A stretch of DNA of 64,000 bases from Sipunculus nudus (GCA_026874595.1 CM049306.1:19215019-19279018), one strand, 5' to 3'. Positions 14,401 through 24,199 are shown, numbered from the stretch's first letter. Translations and numbers: made by a program. The notes: generated by a model not told the origin, from the letters alone.

Positions 14401-16022
14401 GGGCATTTTTAATGGGTTTGATTCTGTTTATTTCTTGCCATGTTTTATGAAAATGAATAGAAAGTACTAGAATTGAGAATACAAAAGGAAATATTAGTGA
14501 TTTCATGGAATCTGAGCAGATTACGTGACCAGTTGGCCTCAAACATGAGGGAAAGCTAACTTACACTGCATCTTGTTATCTCTCATTTCTGTAAAAAGCT
14601 CCCATGCTCGATCCGTTTGATAAAACTGTAAAATATTGAAATGAGCCATGTGGAATATAGTTTCAATTTTCCACTACAACTACATTCCTACTACATTCTG
14701 GCACACATTCATATTTAACATTATGAAGTTTTATATATTTATTTAAATATTCACATTAAACACATCTTACATTCTGGTTTAAGCCATTAACAATAAGAGC
14801 ATAAAATACAATAAAAATATGAAGCACATGGTCTTAAATGTTTCCTGTGGTCAACAAATCCTGAAAATCACAGGAGTACAATCACAGGAGTACAATCACA
14901 GGAGTACAATTAGACAGTGATGAACCGTGTCCACACCATCTGAGTCTGAGTGCAGGTTCCACCTCCTTTGAGTCCGAGTCATTTGGAACCAAAGTCCAAG
15001 TCTGAGTCATTTGGAACCAAAGTCCAAGTCCGAGCCATTTGGAACCAAAGTCCAAGTCCGAGTCATTTGGAACCAAAGTCCAAGTCCGAGTCATTTCGAA
15101 CCAAAGTCCAAGTCTGAGTCATTTGGAACCAAAGTCCAAGTCTCAGTCATTTGGAACCAAAGTCCAAGTCCGAGTCATTTGGAACCAAAGTCCAAGTCAT
15201 TTGGAACCAAAGTCCAAGTCTGAGTCATTTGGAACCAAAGTCCAAGTCCGAGTCATTTGGAACCAAAGTCCAAGTCTGAGTCATTTGGAACCAAAGTCCA
15301 AGTCCGAGTCATTTGGAACCAAAGTCCAAGTCTGAGTCATTTGGAACCAAAGTCCAAGTCTGAGTCATTTGGAACCAAAGTCCAAGTCTGAGTCATTTGG
15401 AACCAAAGTCCAAGTCTGAGTCATTTGGAACCAAAGTCCAAGTCTGAGTCATTTGGAACCAAAGTCCAAGTCCGAGTCATTTGGAACCTGAATCCTAGTC
15501 TGAGTCCCTAAAAAAGTGGACTGAGTGCAGAAGGGTCCAAGTCTGGATGAGTCCAGGAGCTACATCACTGCAAGTAGTATAGTAAAAATAAATTAAATCT
15601 TCAACATAAACCAGACACAATGAACGGATAAACAACCCTTTTATTTCTATCCACAGATTCATTCTCTAAATGTGTATTACTGTAAATCCTGTTTTTTTTG
15701 CTGCGGCCTTAAAAACAAACTCAAAATCGAAAATAAGTTGAGAGCATAGTCATACCTTAGCCATTCCCCTGATCAGAGAGCAATACGCTGTGCTGCTTTT
15801 ATCAGGTAAACCTTCGAAAACCTGTTCTGCAGGGCCTTTGTCTCTGAAAAAATTATCAATGAAATGTCCAAAGTTCATGGTGTGACCGTATCTTGAATCA
15901 ACAGATGAGGAATGAGATTTTATTATGGAAATTAAAATCTCAGGCAAATGTCCCAACTTATTTACATACAACATGAATAATACAGAGTTTAACAATATAA
16001 GTTTAAAATGTATATATAGTTT

Positions 16023-16119
<97 letters not shown>

Positions 16120-19100
16120 AAACACACCACAGTACTTCATAGCATATGACAATAACTAATCAATGGGAAATGAAAATAGAATTACAAAGATCTATTTTAA
16201 ACATAATATGCAACTAGATTTCAGAAACTACACCAGCATTATGTTGTATGGAACTAATATAAGAATACATAATTAACAGGTTTAAAGCAAACTTAGCATA
16301 AGTGAACTTGTGACCGAGACTATCATTATTATGACCTTATACCACAAATCTTATAAAAAAAATACTTGTTTCTTACTTCCATGTTCGTCTGATTTTGCCT
16401 GTGTTGTCCTGAGATATGTCTCTTTTGAACCACTGCTCATCTGGCAAGAGTGAGTCTGGCTTGTTTTCACAATTATACACACACAGTAACTCTAACAGCT
16501 CCTCCTGAACACCTTGCTCCAGTTTTACATCTTTAACAATAGAAAAACATGAATACATCTAGATATGTGTAGTAATACACACTACATGGATACCCTCACA
16601 CAGGATCACTCTGATAAAGCTACCATGTGTTGTAATACAGTGTAACCCTTCAGAAACATGGGTTAACCTGATCAGCTGCTCAACAGGTGCCTACAAATGG
16701 GACAGCCTCTACCAAGGGACAAATTTATCACTCTTAGTCACAATGTAAAATCCCTCAACTTGTAAATATATTATGGTGATCCAAATTAACTCTAAAATGT
16801 AATGGTTTGTCCCTTGGGTGTTACCCTAACCTCCTCATAAATTCATCAAAACCTGTTCTTAAATTTTTGCTTAAAGGTGATAACAAACAAACCAAAAAAA
16901 AAGAAAAATATAATACATTCTTTGCAGAGGTGTAAAATTTTTAATATAATTTAATCCTGGTAGCAATAAACCTAAAAAATATTGCTTGAACATTCAAAAG
17001 TTGAACCTAGTTTTCAATATTGTGTATACAAATAAACACATACATACTCACTTCCTATTTGAAGAAACCCATCACAGCACAGTTTAATGGAAAGAGACAT
17101 ATGTTTGCATTTGTATCAGTGTTGGGTCTGTATATGGAGAAGCTTAATTTGTTGTCAATGACAGTATTTTTATTGATATACAAATGAAGAGGTTGGAGAT
17201 ATTATGAATATGAATCGAAAAAGGTTTTAAATACTTATCAATAAGGCAATATGTAAGACATATACAACTTTACCTATGCTCATAGTAACGTTTGTATGCT
17301 GAAATGCTTGACTTTGGTTCACCTACATATTTATAACAATGACCAAGAGTTTGTGTAGATACCTGCAGCCACCAGTTCCTCATATGATTCAAATGCCTCT
17401 TTTGGTTTACGGGCCTTGATTCTTTCCAGCAAACCCTCCACTGTGTCAGCTCCATGTTGAAATCCTGCCGGTTTTGGCATGAAGGCCTGAGCAAACAATA
17501 AAATAAAATCAAGTCAGACACTGGGCAGATAGGACTCTAACGATGCACTGAATAGTTGATTCACTGAATCAAAGCCAGTCAAAAATTGATAACTAAATTG
17601 GGCATGCAATAATTGATTGATTTTAAATTTTGCATTTAGGTTCATTTTCATACCTCTTCAATCTCTAGCTCATACTAGATATAAGGTGAACAATATATAT
17701 GTTGTAGTAAGCAATTTATAATTAATTGACTAAAATATCACTTTTTTATCGTTCATCACATGTTAGATCGGCACCAGTAATGTATCAGAATATTCAAATA
17801 TACCTTGGTCCATTAGTGAACTCAGGTATTTTGTACCTTTCATCTTAGCATCATCTCCAACAGAATATTATGATTATTAATAAAAACTGAATTGAGAAAC
17901 AAATAAAAATGAATAACCAATAATCTTATTGAATCAAAGACCCATTAGAAGTTCACAGGGTTAAGGCAGAATGGAACAAATGCAATAAAAAGTATGATTT
18001 CATAAAATTTTTAATTACAGCTTCAGCATAAGTGACTCTGACTTGATCTCCACTGTAGACTTCGATAATCACAGACTTTTCTGTAAAGGACGGAATCCAA
18101 GTATTATGATATGGGCAGGTTTGAAGAGTTAACAGGTCTCTCATCTGTTGCTCAAAAAAGTGAGGCCACATTGATCTTTTTCAGGAAGAGTAATACATTT
18201 TGCCCCCACCTAACAGTACCCAATGTCAAAATTTCAGGCCTATCCTTAAAGTCTCATTCTCAGAAAAATGCCTAAAGTGTACTGGAGAGGAGTTTACAAC
18301 AGAGAGGTACCTGTAAGGAGAGGATTATATGTATGTTATACATAAAAAAGCAGAATACTCACCTCAATCTTTGGTTCATGCACATTATCTGTGAACAGAT
18401 GTGGATACTCTGACACAACAAACTGTGCTGCTCTTTGACCCGAAGCTTTTGCTAATGAAAATGCACGCTGAAACAGGACAAGAAAAGTCAATCATAAATG
18501 ATTATACTGAACCTATTTTCAACTTTTTTCTATTCAAAATCTTACAAGAGCATTTATGAATGGGTTCTTAATAAAGCTTTAATGATATAATATCTTGTGA
18601 TAGGATACATATCCCAATACTTCAATCACAATTGATACATGATACAATACATATTAGCACCAGTAGTTTTAGAGCTGAGAGTTTCTGGGCCAATAAATGC
18701 ATTTAAAATCACCATGCCATTGCCCCTAAGCTTCAGGAATAACTAGAATTGATTTTTTATTTGCGCACAGATATATCTCCCCCTATGGGCCATCCCAAAT
18801 CATTAGGGGTAAAATATGCGCTATCACAAAACAATGATTCTAGATTACAGGAAATTTGACCTTGAAGATCAAAGTCAAGGTCACTGCTTTTAAAAACTCC
18901 TCCGAGATCTTGGCAGAAAGAACTGGTGTGTCACATTTGTAGAAAAAATCTTCAGTACTTCCAAAGTTATGGTGGTCACAATAATCCTAGAATAGCATAA
19001 TTTTGACCTTGAAGGTAAAGGTCACCAGTACCAAAAATATTCTGAGAACTCTGTTAAAATAATTTGTGTGTCAAATGTAAGAGAAAAATCCGCAATACTT

Positions 19101-22100
19101 TATATGTGATTTTGTTCACAAGATAACAACAATCATTTGGCTGATTTGACGTTGAAGATCCTTGTCAAGGTCACTGGTTTTCGAACACCCAAGAACTTGA
19201 TAGAAACAACTGGTGTACCAAATTTGAGGACAAAATGGGACGTCCTTCAAAAGTTATGGGGTTCACAAAAATTTTACATTTCAGCAGATTTGACTTTGAA
19301 GATGAAGGTCAAGGTCACTGGATTTCGAACTCTTCCAAGTATTTGGTAGGAACAATGACTGTTTAAAATTTTGTAGGAAAATATGCAGCTCTTCAAAAGT
19401 TATCGTGTTCACAAGATATCCTACAGATGACAAAGCAGATGACAACAGAAGATGGAACTGAAAACAACATGTTTCCCCACTGAGGGGAGGAGGGGATACT
19501 TCACCTTTCAAATGCTGGACTGCTGATTATTATTAAATGCTGGAGGCTGCAAGTTAAATTCCAGATTTTCTTATATGGTCATATATAGTAAACATATCAA
19601 TACAAAATCTGATGATACAGATACAATATTTGAATTTGTATCACTATGTATCAGTGCACTAGTGAACTGTTACTCTGGAGACTCTGGAGTCATTCTTAAG
19701 CATTTGAACCACTGAACTTTTTATCTCCTCAAAATCTGTCCGTTTTTACAAAAGAAGCCTTGCTTGTGATGAGATTAACAGTATAAAATATACTTTAAAA
19801 TATTCCTCCAACTTGTTCTATTTTGCAACTTTTTTTATATTTAAGGTGAGTATATAAATGCATATTATATATTATTCCAACAGATGTAATGTTGTCAATT
19901 TTCATTTTCACCCACAATTTTTTCTTTTCAATGGAGAGTTTTCATGGATGCCAACACCTCATGCAAACCAAATAAAATACTCTTATTTATCTCATGATAT
20001 AATATAATCTTACATGTTCAACTTACTTTGTCTAAATTACTTGTTGGAATGAGGAATGGGTCATCGATGTACTTGTAGTGTGGAGCATTATAATCCTGGA
20101 ATAAAATAATGTTATTAACATGTGCATATTTAAATGTTATTAATATGTGCATATTTTAAAAACACAGGTTTTATCTTTTCTTTATCCTTATTATCCTTAT
20201 TAGCACTGAGTTTTTAATTTCTATAACAGCTTATTAACATGATTAGTACACAGAGGTATGGTGACAGCTGGTGTTATTGATCTGACCATTCTATATCTGA
20301 TAAGTATATAATTCTCATATTTACTCCCATAAAGAGTCAAAGATAACTTTGATCAATTATAATAAATATCATGTATTTTTGACAGACTCACCATGATGAA
20401 CTCAGCTTAATGATAAACTTTGTTTAATCAAACAAAAATACACACTGTACAGTCCAAATCAATAACAATACCTCAGCCCCTAAAATTATACCAAACCATT
20501 CACATCAAACATCACAGTGCACTTTGTTCCTTTTCATTCCTTTTCAAAGCAGTCAGTTTTGGCACAGCCATTGTGTTTGCTCTTTACTATCCTGCTCTAG
20601 ATTAAAATCAACCATACTTAGAGCAGCTGAAGTGTGTGCTCATCTCATCTTGCTCTAGTTCATCATCAGCCAAACTTAGAGCAATTATTGTGTTTTATAC
20701 ATGGAGTGTCTTGTTCTAATTCTTTGCAAAGAGAATTTCAGCTTTCTCAACTTTATGGACTGTTGAAATAACTTCATGACAGCCAATAAAAGCAGCATGG
20801 CACAACAGAGCTCTTTTTCTCATGGGTAACTTCACAAAAAATTAAATACATAAACATAATCCATATCCATACCTTGCCAACTGTGTCTGAAAGGACTTTT
20901 AGTAAGGCTGTTGGGTCCCTGAAAATGAAATAAAGTGAAGGGAAACTGTTATTAAATACTGGTGATAGTAAACTTAGAATGAAGATAAATCTGGTAACAA
21001 TTAGGATTTTAGTGATAATATCATTATTTCAGGTTGACCATTTAAATATGGAATATGCTATTCTTACTTGTGTGCAATACAAGTCACATCCCATGTCATT
21101 TAATTAAGTTAAAAGATTTTTTTTCAAGGCTGAAACAAATAACATTCTGAAGTAATGAAATACATTTCAATTACACTGATTTCCAAATATATTTACATAT
21201 AACTGCAACCTTTCATTTGCTCTGTAATTTCTTTTCACCAAACTGGAATAAGTGATATGTAAATGAACACACATAAAAAGTTATCAGCCACTGACAAAAT
21301 CAGATGATAATACATCCCAAGTGTGCACCATTTTTCTAATTCAATCATGTTAAAACGTGTTATTACAAATAAATGTCCGTATAAAAATTTTTATATTCCT
21401 AATATCTGAAATATAAACTTTACCTTTTCTTTCTTTTTGGTATAACTATCTTTTTCAATGGTTCTGAAAAGAAAAAATTGATTATTAACTAAAAAAACAT
21501 CAGTATTCAAAACACTCAAAAAAAAAAAACATTCACCATATGGAAAAATAACAGCAGACATTATATAGCCAAAAGTGTATTTGGAGTTAGTCTAAAAAAT
21601 TGAAATATTTTTATAAAATATTATATAAAATGAATGAACTTTTAAAAATGTGTATACAATCAGAAAGCACACTGCACCAGATTTAAAACTAGATATTTCT
21701 TGGCACCGCATGTGCCATAGTTAAATAGGCTTTGTCCTCTCACCCATATCTATGCGCATGTCAAGTTTGGTAAAGATCCGTAAAACATTTTTGAGTTATC
21801 GTGTCCAAATGAAATCTCTGCGGCGGCAGGGCAGCCATGCTTAAACCATAGTATCCCAACTTTGTCTGTGGATACAATGAAGTACACTTTATAAGATGTA
21901 ATCTGAGTTAAAAACATTTGGATTGATTTTAAAAGAAGGTGGTTTCCCAGGGATGCTTATCTAAAGCAAGGAGCTTACCGTGAAAGTCCACCTTCAGGAT
22001 CATGATATGATCTTAAACTTATAATCTGAATCATGAGTTTCATGTCTAGAAAATGAAAACGCTGAGAAAACACCAGCCAAGACACATACCTGAATCATCA

Positions 22101-23844
22101 GAAGATGAAGTTTCTACAGCAGTATGTTGTAATCTGGCTGGAACAACAGAAATGGGCCTGCAACAGATGAACACATTCAGTAAATAACAGTAAAGCCAGT
22201 GTCTGAAAAATCTGTTAGTTCAGCCATGATCTAAATGTGATGATGCATACATTGTATTTGATTAAAATTCAGAATAAAAAAGAGTTAAAGCTGTACAGAA
22301 ATCAGAATAAGCTTACAGGTTGTAGAAATATAATGCCCAGTACAGTAAGATGGTTCTCAGTTCAAGTTTGTCAAAAATGTACTTCTCTTAGAAATATATT
22401 TCTCTTTCACACTCATTAAAAAAGTAATTACAATTATACAGTGTTTACAACTACACTTGAAGAAGAACCAATCAAATGTGTTTTAATCAAATCTGTTTTT
22501 ATTTCTAATATGTTGGTTTTCCTACTGACTGAAAATTCAAGACTTCAATAATTTCAGTGAATTCTTACTGGTACTCAGACATGATTGATTATAGTGAGAT
22601 TTCACATTTGTTTTTCAACTGGTACACATTGTAAGCCCAAGACCCAGCAAATTTGTTGCTTAACATTCAGACAGCCTTGACAGGTCCAAATGAAATATCT
22701 TTGAAACCAGAGAGTCATGAGCTGTGGGTCACTTCTTTGTTACAATCTGGATATTGTAGTTCATTTAATTGTCATGATCCATATCTTTAGTTCATATATA
22801 ACATGTTGTGACATGTTATTTATAATGCCAACATTCTTGGATATTTAGAATATTGGGAAGCATTATGAAGTGTTCGTCTTTTGCTTGTTTTCTTTGATTA
22901 TTTTTATACCAGTACGTCCGTGGCACTCTGTGCTGACTGAGCTGATGTTTTTTAATTTTTTTTTTTTTGAGGGAAGTAAGGCAAGATCTTAATTTGTGCT
23001 TCAAGTCAGTTTGAGTCCCACCCCTCACTGCTGTGTGGTGAAAAAATTAATAAGGGGCGTGTACCACCTTCACTAATGTAAAGGGACTACTGCATGCTCT
23101 AGTTAATAGTTCCAGTGTATGAAATTATTTGCCATTATTGCTAAAATATAAATAAATTTGACCAAATTTTATATAAAAGAAAAACTGATTTAAAAATAAT
23201 ATTTATTTGATACAGTACAAATATAGGATTGGATCATAAATAAATGCAGCATATTTTTACATATCATATTTACATTGTCACAAATATACAAATTCAAACA
23301 CTGATAGAGTTCATTTTATCATCAGTTAAAAAAATACTAAAAACTCCTTAAAAAATCAATTTTAAATGCAAAACATTCAGTGTATCACACACCACATTTC
23401 TATGTACAAATGTCAAGTGCTAGCACAGACATTGACTTTTTGAGCAACCTTTAAAGGCTTTAAACACTATTTATACAGTGGCAATAAAAAGTTGAGCCTT
23501 ATAATTAGTCCCTCCTAGTCACTTTTGTATGACATCACACTGGTAAATCATTAATACGGGCTCTATACTATTGGCATCTGGGGGGGGGGGGGGGGGGGCT
23601 CTCTTACTAGTCTTATAATAAGTTATACTTTCTTTATGCCATGCTCATGACAGCCATGACAGAAATTGAGTGTTGGCGGGTGTGTCATCTCCTTCCTCGA
23701 GGTCTGGTGAACTCGATATTATTAATCAGATCAGTATCTTGTCTGTGTTATTAATTTAAATTGCTTAATACTGTACCTTGATAAAATAAACGGTGATAAT
23801 TTCACCAATTGCCGACAGCCGCATGAGCTCAAGGGCGCTGCCAT
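2413..23844 (-). CDS. PTCD3: PTCD3 / mS39, mitochondrial ribosomal small-subunit PPR protein (19 exons, 3' end off window)
   Basis: PTCD3 is a pentatricopeptide-repeat protein of the mitochondrial small ribosomal subunit (mS39), needed for mitochondrial translation. Exons, 5' to 3': 23844-23777, 22157-22090, 21463-21424, 20918-20873, 20095-20027, 18467-18363, 17486-17363, 16530-16377, 15843-15756, 14625-14565, 13683-13601, 12912-12762, 10525-10472, 10148-10068, 9681-9653, 9031-8922, 4598-4520, 3858-3768, 2498-2413. They total 1,587 nt, exactly 529 codons, with every junction phase consistent and all borders AG/GT. Family landmarks in order: acid-free N-terminus (targeting-like), DDPFLIPTSNLDKRAFSLAK, CSLIRGMAK, then PPR-type segments PNVDTFNSVL and DIDLAYKIDSLL, and LLEILLTIMAKKK. 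Vertebrate PTCD3 has roughly 690 residues, so about 130-160 C-terminal residues lie left of the window. Function is from family knowledge; the exon chain is read from the sequence. Confidence 0.94.
2592..2921. repeat. Truncated copy of a widespread invertebrate dispersed repeat
   Basis: Starts AGCCTCTGCCAAGAGGGTAT, runs through GTGTTTGTGTGT, GGTACCCCATAAAATTCAAG and TTTTGGTGCGGATC, and ends in TGGCGGAGGCTTGCATTCG. The GCCTCTGCCAAG start, TTTGGTGCGGATC core and GGCGGAGG end belong to an element I recognise as common across marine invertebrate genomes. A terminal fragment (TTGGTGGAGGTATGCGCTC) also sits near 24045-24065. Confidence 0.55.
2922..3767. other. PTCD3 intron 18 remainder, no feature seen
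   Basis: AT-rich intronic sequence between the dispersed repeat and exon 18. No coding potential, RNA gene or repeat structure was recognised. Confidence 0.5.
3768..3858 (-). CDS. PTCD3: PTCD3 exon 18
   Basis: Encodes YTPNYQVFVDILQAIDLHEA then YHYLPQMWS, matching the LLQALD...[IL]P-x-[IM]-W helix pair. Acceptor ATATTCCAG, donor GTAAGA. Confidence 0.92.
4520..4598 (-). CDS. PTCD3: PTCD3 exon 17
   Basis: Encodes THFLRLLCTFENVDVIMDHY then ERLTPH, equivalent to the family's [YF]-x-x-F-x-x-L-x-C-x-x-E-x-[IV]-D-V region. Acceptor TATTCCAG, donor GTAAGT. Confidence 0.92.
5249..5360. repeat. DIRS internal complementary region
   Basis: 5249-5317 is the inverse complement of the left terminus (5004-5070), and 5313-5360 is the inverse complement of the right terminus (8660-8708). 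Read together they equal the two element ends fused, with ATAAAAC at the joint. Confidence 0.85.
5419..6215 (-). pseudogene. DIRS tyrosine recombinase, split by a poly-C tract
   Basis: Catalyses strand exchange to integrate the circular DIRS intermediate. The N-terminal half reads APSWCLDVVLHHL ... EPLRSA ... KTVFLLALASAGRRSELHAL, holding the first catalytic Arg. The C-terminal half, in another frame, reads ISAWLKATIVAAYE ... AHDIRALSTS ... GYWKSPSTFTHFYLKDV, giving the H-x2-R pair, the Trp ten residues before, and the Tyr nucleophile (codon near 5568). The break is a 28-base C-run at 5824-5851 (poly-G in the coding sense). Length and residues are otherwise complete for a C-terminal catalytic domain. 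Confidence 0.82.
5824..5851. repeat. 28-base poly-C tract inside the recombinase pseudogene
   Basis: An uninterrupted C-run. It lies exactly where the recombinase changes frame, so either slippage or a base-calling/assembly error at the homopolymer explains the break. Confidence 0.95.
6233..6422 (-). pseudogene. Remnant of the DIRS reverse-transcriptase N-terminus
   Basis: Residues PFSRVGGYHL ... LHLFFTPPPSDPAK ... LAFEEAIQSMIDKRAVH follow the entry segment of DIRS RT (VGG, then PP, then E-[IA]-x-S-M-[IL]-x-K-x-A-[VI]). The text stops right where the catalytic palm would begin and jumps to the recombinase, marking an internal deletion close to 6230. Confidence 0.55.
6580..8412 (-). pseudogene. 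DIRS-type gag-like protein, frameshifted
   Basis: The start ATG at 8412 is followed by a Cys/His-rich zinc-binding region (C-x2-C ... H-x2-C-x2-C ... C-x2-C, e.g. CVSCGSV, HPTCFRC, PCFYCQTW), typical of the N-terminus of animal DIRS gag. A long Pro/Ser-rich middle (about 8128-7500) precedes a folded-looking C-terminal part containing LNQVVWRLVENCILLRR and PFTGSLLLGSH. The reading frame changes near 8160 beside a C-run, near 6835 and near 6580, so it is a pseudogene or carries homopolymer errors. Assignment is by motif pattern and position in the element; RNA-binding/particle function is family inference. Confidence 0.65.
8922..9031 (-). CDS. PTCD3: PTCD3 exon 16
   Basis: Encodes CCVNLKDIDLAYKIDSLLNT then GKNAQLM, the family's L-[RK]-D-[LI]-[ED]-L-A-Y repeat. 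It ends two bases into a Tyr codon; the intron that follows is the 4.3-kb one hosting the DIRS-like element. Confidence 0.93.
9653..9681 (-). CDS. PTCD3: PTCD3 exon 15 (29 nt microexon)
   Basis: Encodes AEFMFTAMLK only. It is required to join exons 14 and 16 in frame and matches the FF-x-[ST]-AM segment of PTCD3. Acceptor TGTTTCAG, donor GTTAGT. Confidence 0.85.
10068..10148 (-). CDS. PTCD3: PTCD3 exon 14
   Basis: Encodes NNMILHDVIKELEGKQFTLT followed by HPED, matching the family's I-x-x-E-L-x-G-K-x-F-[TS] segment. Acceptor is a less common TTTAG. Confidence 0.9.
10472..10525 (-). CDS. PTCD3: PTCD3 exon 13
   Basis: Encodes EPTARTWHYFLCIHYSDN, the next PPR's first helix (EPSxxT[YW]HH in vertebrates). 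It begins inside the Glu codon and ends one base into the next, as exon 14 requires. Confidence 0.88.
10756..11595. mobile_element. Non-autonomous inverted-repeat DNA element (MITE-like)
   Basis: The ends are inverted copies of TATTTCCTTGA-[TA]-[TC]-AGACGC, followed by subterminal blocks with GCCGGCCTT and AATAGAC. The interior has no transposase; it carries two or three copies of a roughly 190-bp tandem with GGAACCAAT...GTACG...TTAATGGAAAAGCCACCCTGT. It sits in PTCD3 intron 12. A target duplication could not be defined with confidence, so the superfamily is left open. Confidence 0.6.
10898..11230. repeat. Tandem subrepeats inside the MITE-like element
   Basis: The block GGAACCAATATGACC...GTTAATGGAAGAGCCACCCTGTG (10922-10982) recurs at about 11104-11164 and partly at 11170-11222. 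It suggests the element's interior grew by local duplication. Confidence 0.6.
12762..12912 (-). CDS. PTCD3: PTCD3 exon 12
   Basis: Encodes DILRYMKEDGVAPNVDTFNS and later VINEMRDLGI, a full 35-residue PPR with the P-N-[VL]-x-T-F-N start and terminal G-I-[EG] turn. Acceptor TGTTTCAG, donor GTGAGT. Confidence 0.95.
13601..13683 (-). CDS. PTCD3: PTCD3 exon 11
   Basis: Encodes DVQTYNTILSITSFFKESAF, a PPR opening with the D-V-x-T-[YF]-N signature, then EQWELSQ. 28 codons including the split one. Confidence 0.92.
13790..14215. repeat. Degenerate GTGTGG-rich tandem repeat, PTCD3 intron 10
   Basis: Variants of GGTGTAGAGTGATTTTAGTG and TGGTTAATGTGAAG-type words recur irregularly (near 13905, 14042, 14152). 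It is an old, blurred minisatellite; the minus-strand open frames here are its by-products. Confidence 0.5.
14565..14625 (-). CDS. PTCD3: PTCD3 exon 10
   Basis: Encodes FYQTDRAWELFTEMRDNKMQ, the second helix of a PPR. Two donors overlap (GTGTAAGT); GTAAGT is chosen because it makes the Leu codon that keeps exon 11 in frame. Confidence 0.9.
14970..15488. repeat. 28-bp minisatellite, about 18 units, PTCD3 intron 9
   Basis: The unit is GAGTCATTTGGAACC followed by AAAGTCCAAGTCC (or CT). Most differences are a single C/T alternation in CCGAG versus CTGAG; one unit near 15185-15205 is 7 bp short. Because 28 is not a multiple of three, every frame reads a similar Ser/Lys/Pro-rich string, which is not a gene. 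Confidence 0.95.
15756..15843 (-). CDS. PTCD3: PTCD3 exon 9
   Basis: Encodes PAEQVFEGLPDKSSTAYCSL followed by IRGMAK. The Y-C-[ST]-[LM]-I-R-G-M motif is diagnostic of PTCD3's first canonical PPR. A (TA)n tract lies about 180 bp upstream in intron 8. Confidence 0.94.
16026..16114. repeat. (TA)n microsatellite, PTCD3 intron 8
   Basis: About 89 bp of uninterrupted TA. It produces artefactual Ile/Tyr open frames on both strands. Confidence 0.97.
16377..16530 (-). CDS. PTCD3: PTCD3 exon 8
   Basis: Encodes the LEQGVQEELLELLCVYNCEN helix, an acidic variable linker and RRTW, equivalent to the family's LLDLLCYYG and VTW positions. The final Lys codon is split with exon 9. Confidence 0.9.
17363..17486 (-). 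CDS. PTCD3: PTCD3 exon 7
   Basis: Encodes AFMPKPAGFQHGADTVEGLL, then LERIKARKPKEAFESYEELV. The second half is the first PPR-like helix pair with the AGxxxxxE turn completed in exon 8. Donor GTATCT is weaker than its neighbours but both frame and homology fit. Confidence 0.9.
18363..18467 (-). CDS. PTCD3: PTCD3 exon 6
   Basis: Encodes RAFSLAKASGQRAAQFVVSE and then YPHLFTDNVHEPKIE, following the family's R-[SA]-F-x-L-A-K-x-S-G pattern and EPxI turn. 35 whole codons, acceptor TTTCAG, donor GTGAGT. Confidence 0.94.
18845..19430. repeat. AAGGTCAAGGTCACTGG tandem repeat, about 4 units of ~146 bp
   Basis: Units recur near 18860, 19000, 19150 and 19298, each with a TGACCTTGAAGGTCAAGGTCA-like core, then TTCGAAC, AACTGGTGTGCCAAATTTGAGG and CTTCAAAAGTTATGGTGTTCACAA landmarks. 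This type is common in molluscan and other marine invertebrate introns. It lies in PTCD3 intron 5. Confidence 0.75.
20027..20095 (-). CDS. PTCD3: PTCD3 exon 5
   Basis: Encodes YKYIDDPFLIPTSNLDK. The DDP-[FY]-L-[IM]-P block is among the most recognisable PTCD3 signatures. 23 whole codons; donor GTAAGT. Confidence 0.92.
20873..20918 (-). CDS. PTCD3: PTCD3 exon 4
   Basis: Encodes RDPTALLKVLSDTVGK, matching the family's short helix rich in Leu/Val just before the DDP-[FY]-L motif. Acceptor TTTCATTTTCAG, donor GTATGG, leaving phase 0. Confidence 0.88.
21424..21463 (-). CDS. PTCD3: PTCD3 exon 3 (40 nt microexon-like)
   Basis: Encodes EPLKKIVIPKRKK, which corresponds to the IPKKK-type basic stretch before the first conserved helices of PTCD3. 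Acceptor TTTTCTTTTCAG. It supplies two bases of the Arg codon completed by exon 4. Confidence 0.85.
22090..22157 (-). CDS. PTCD3: PTCD3 exon 2
   Basis: Encodes PISVVPARLQHTAVETSSSD, the presequence end and a Ser/acidic linker. Acceptor TCTGTTGCAG, donor GTATGT. It enters and leaves with split codons that fit exons 1 and 3. Confidence 0.85.
23580..23598. repeat. Poly-G tract in PTCD3 intron 1
   Basis: Nineteen consecutive G. One of many G or C homopolymers in this window (also 24874-24887, 26133-26151, 48340-48363, 56041-56065, 60756-60772). Confidence 0.95.
23777..23844 (-). CDS. PTCD3: PTCD3 exon 1, start codon and mitochondrial presequence
   Basis: Begins MAAPLSSCGCRQLVKLSPFI, with no acidic residue and several basic ones, as expected of a mitochondrial presequence. 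The ATG sits in CCAAGATGGCAGCG, a YY1-like AAGATGGC context frequent at starts of housekeeping genes. The exon ends with two bases of a codon before GTACAG, which exon 2's first G completes as Arg. It is only 22 codons, so ORF-length filters miss it. Confidence 0.85.
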
Positions 23845-24080
23845 CTTGGAAGTGTAACAGAAAATTATTGCTTCAAGGATGGCCTATCCTGGAATAAGGA
23901 CAAATGATTAATGCTTCACCATCGTTTTCCTTCCATTTTTGGTGGAATTTTAAGGATGGGACATGGTCAGTGAAAGTCTCCATCAAATTTCAGTGAGAGC
24001 CTAGATAATATCCAAATGGCGGATCAGTAAGGATTGTTTAAACTTGGTGGAGGTATGCGCTCTTCTCAGTACACTCTATA
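23845..24080 (-). promoter_or_regulatory. Presumed PTCD3 promoter and 5' UTR
   Basis: The region just upstream of the PTCD3 ATG; no TATA box was recognised. The YY1-like AAGATGGC overlaps the start codon, a layout typical of TATA-less mitochondrial-protein genes. A fragment of the dispersed repeat ends at about 24065, limiting how far an ancestral promoter could reach. The transcription start was not located. Confidence 0.35.
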
Positions 24081-24143
24081 ATACGCATGTATAACTAACG
24101 TGAATGATATAAACAGACATAAAACACGCATTTAGCAAGATAA

Positions 24144-24199
24144 ATATATATACATGTACACACACACACACACGCACACACATATATATATATATATAT
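24144..24199. repeat. Compound (CA)n/(TA)n microsatellite
   Basis: TATATATACATGTACACACAC passing into (CA)n and then (TA)n. Confidence 0.95.

Noticed and set aside
15011-15335. Ser/Lys/Pro repeat open frames on the plus strand
   Set aside because: They come from a 28-bp minisatellite; the same peptide appears in several frames because 28 is not a multiple of three.
15750-16149. Long Ile/Tyr open frames on both strands
   Set aside because: Translation of a (TA)n microsatellite. Only 15756-15843 within the minus frame is a real exon.
17953-18171. Protein-like minus-strand frame in PTCD3 intron 6
   Set aside because: Not part of PTCD3: exons 6 and 7 join in frame without it and no matching splice borders are needed. 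Probably repeat-derived; not strong enough to call.
18845-19430. AAGGTCA words read as nuclear-receptor sites
   Set aside because: They are units of a common tandem repeat, so abundance does not indicate regulation.
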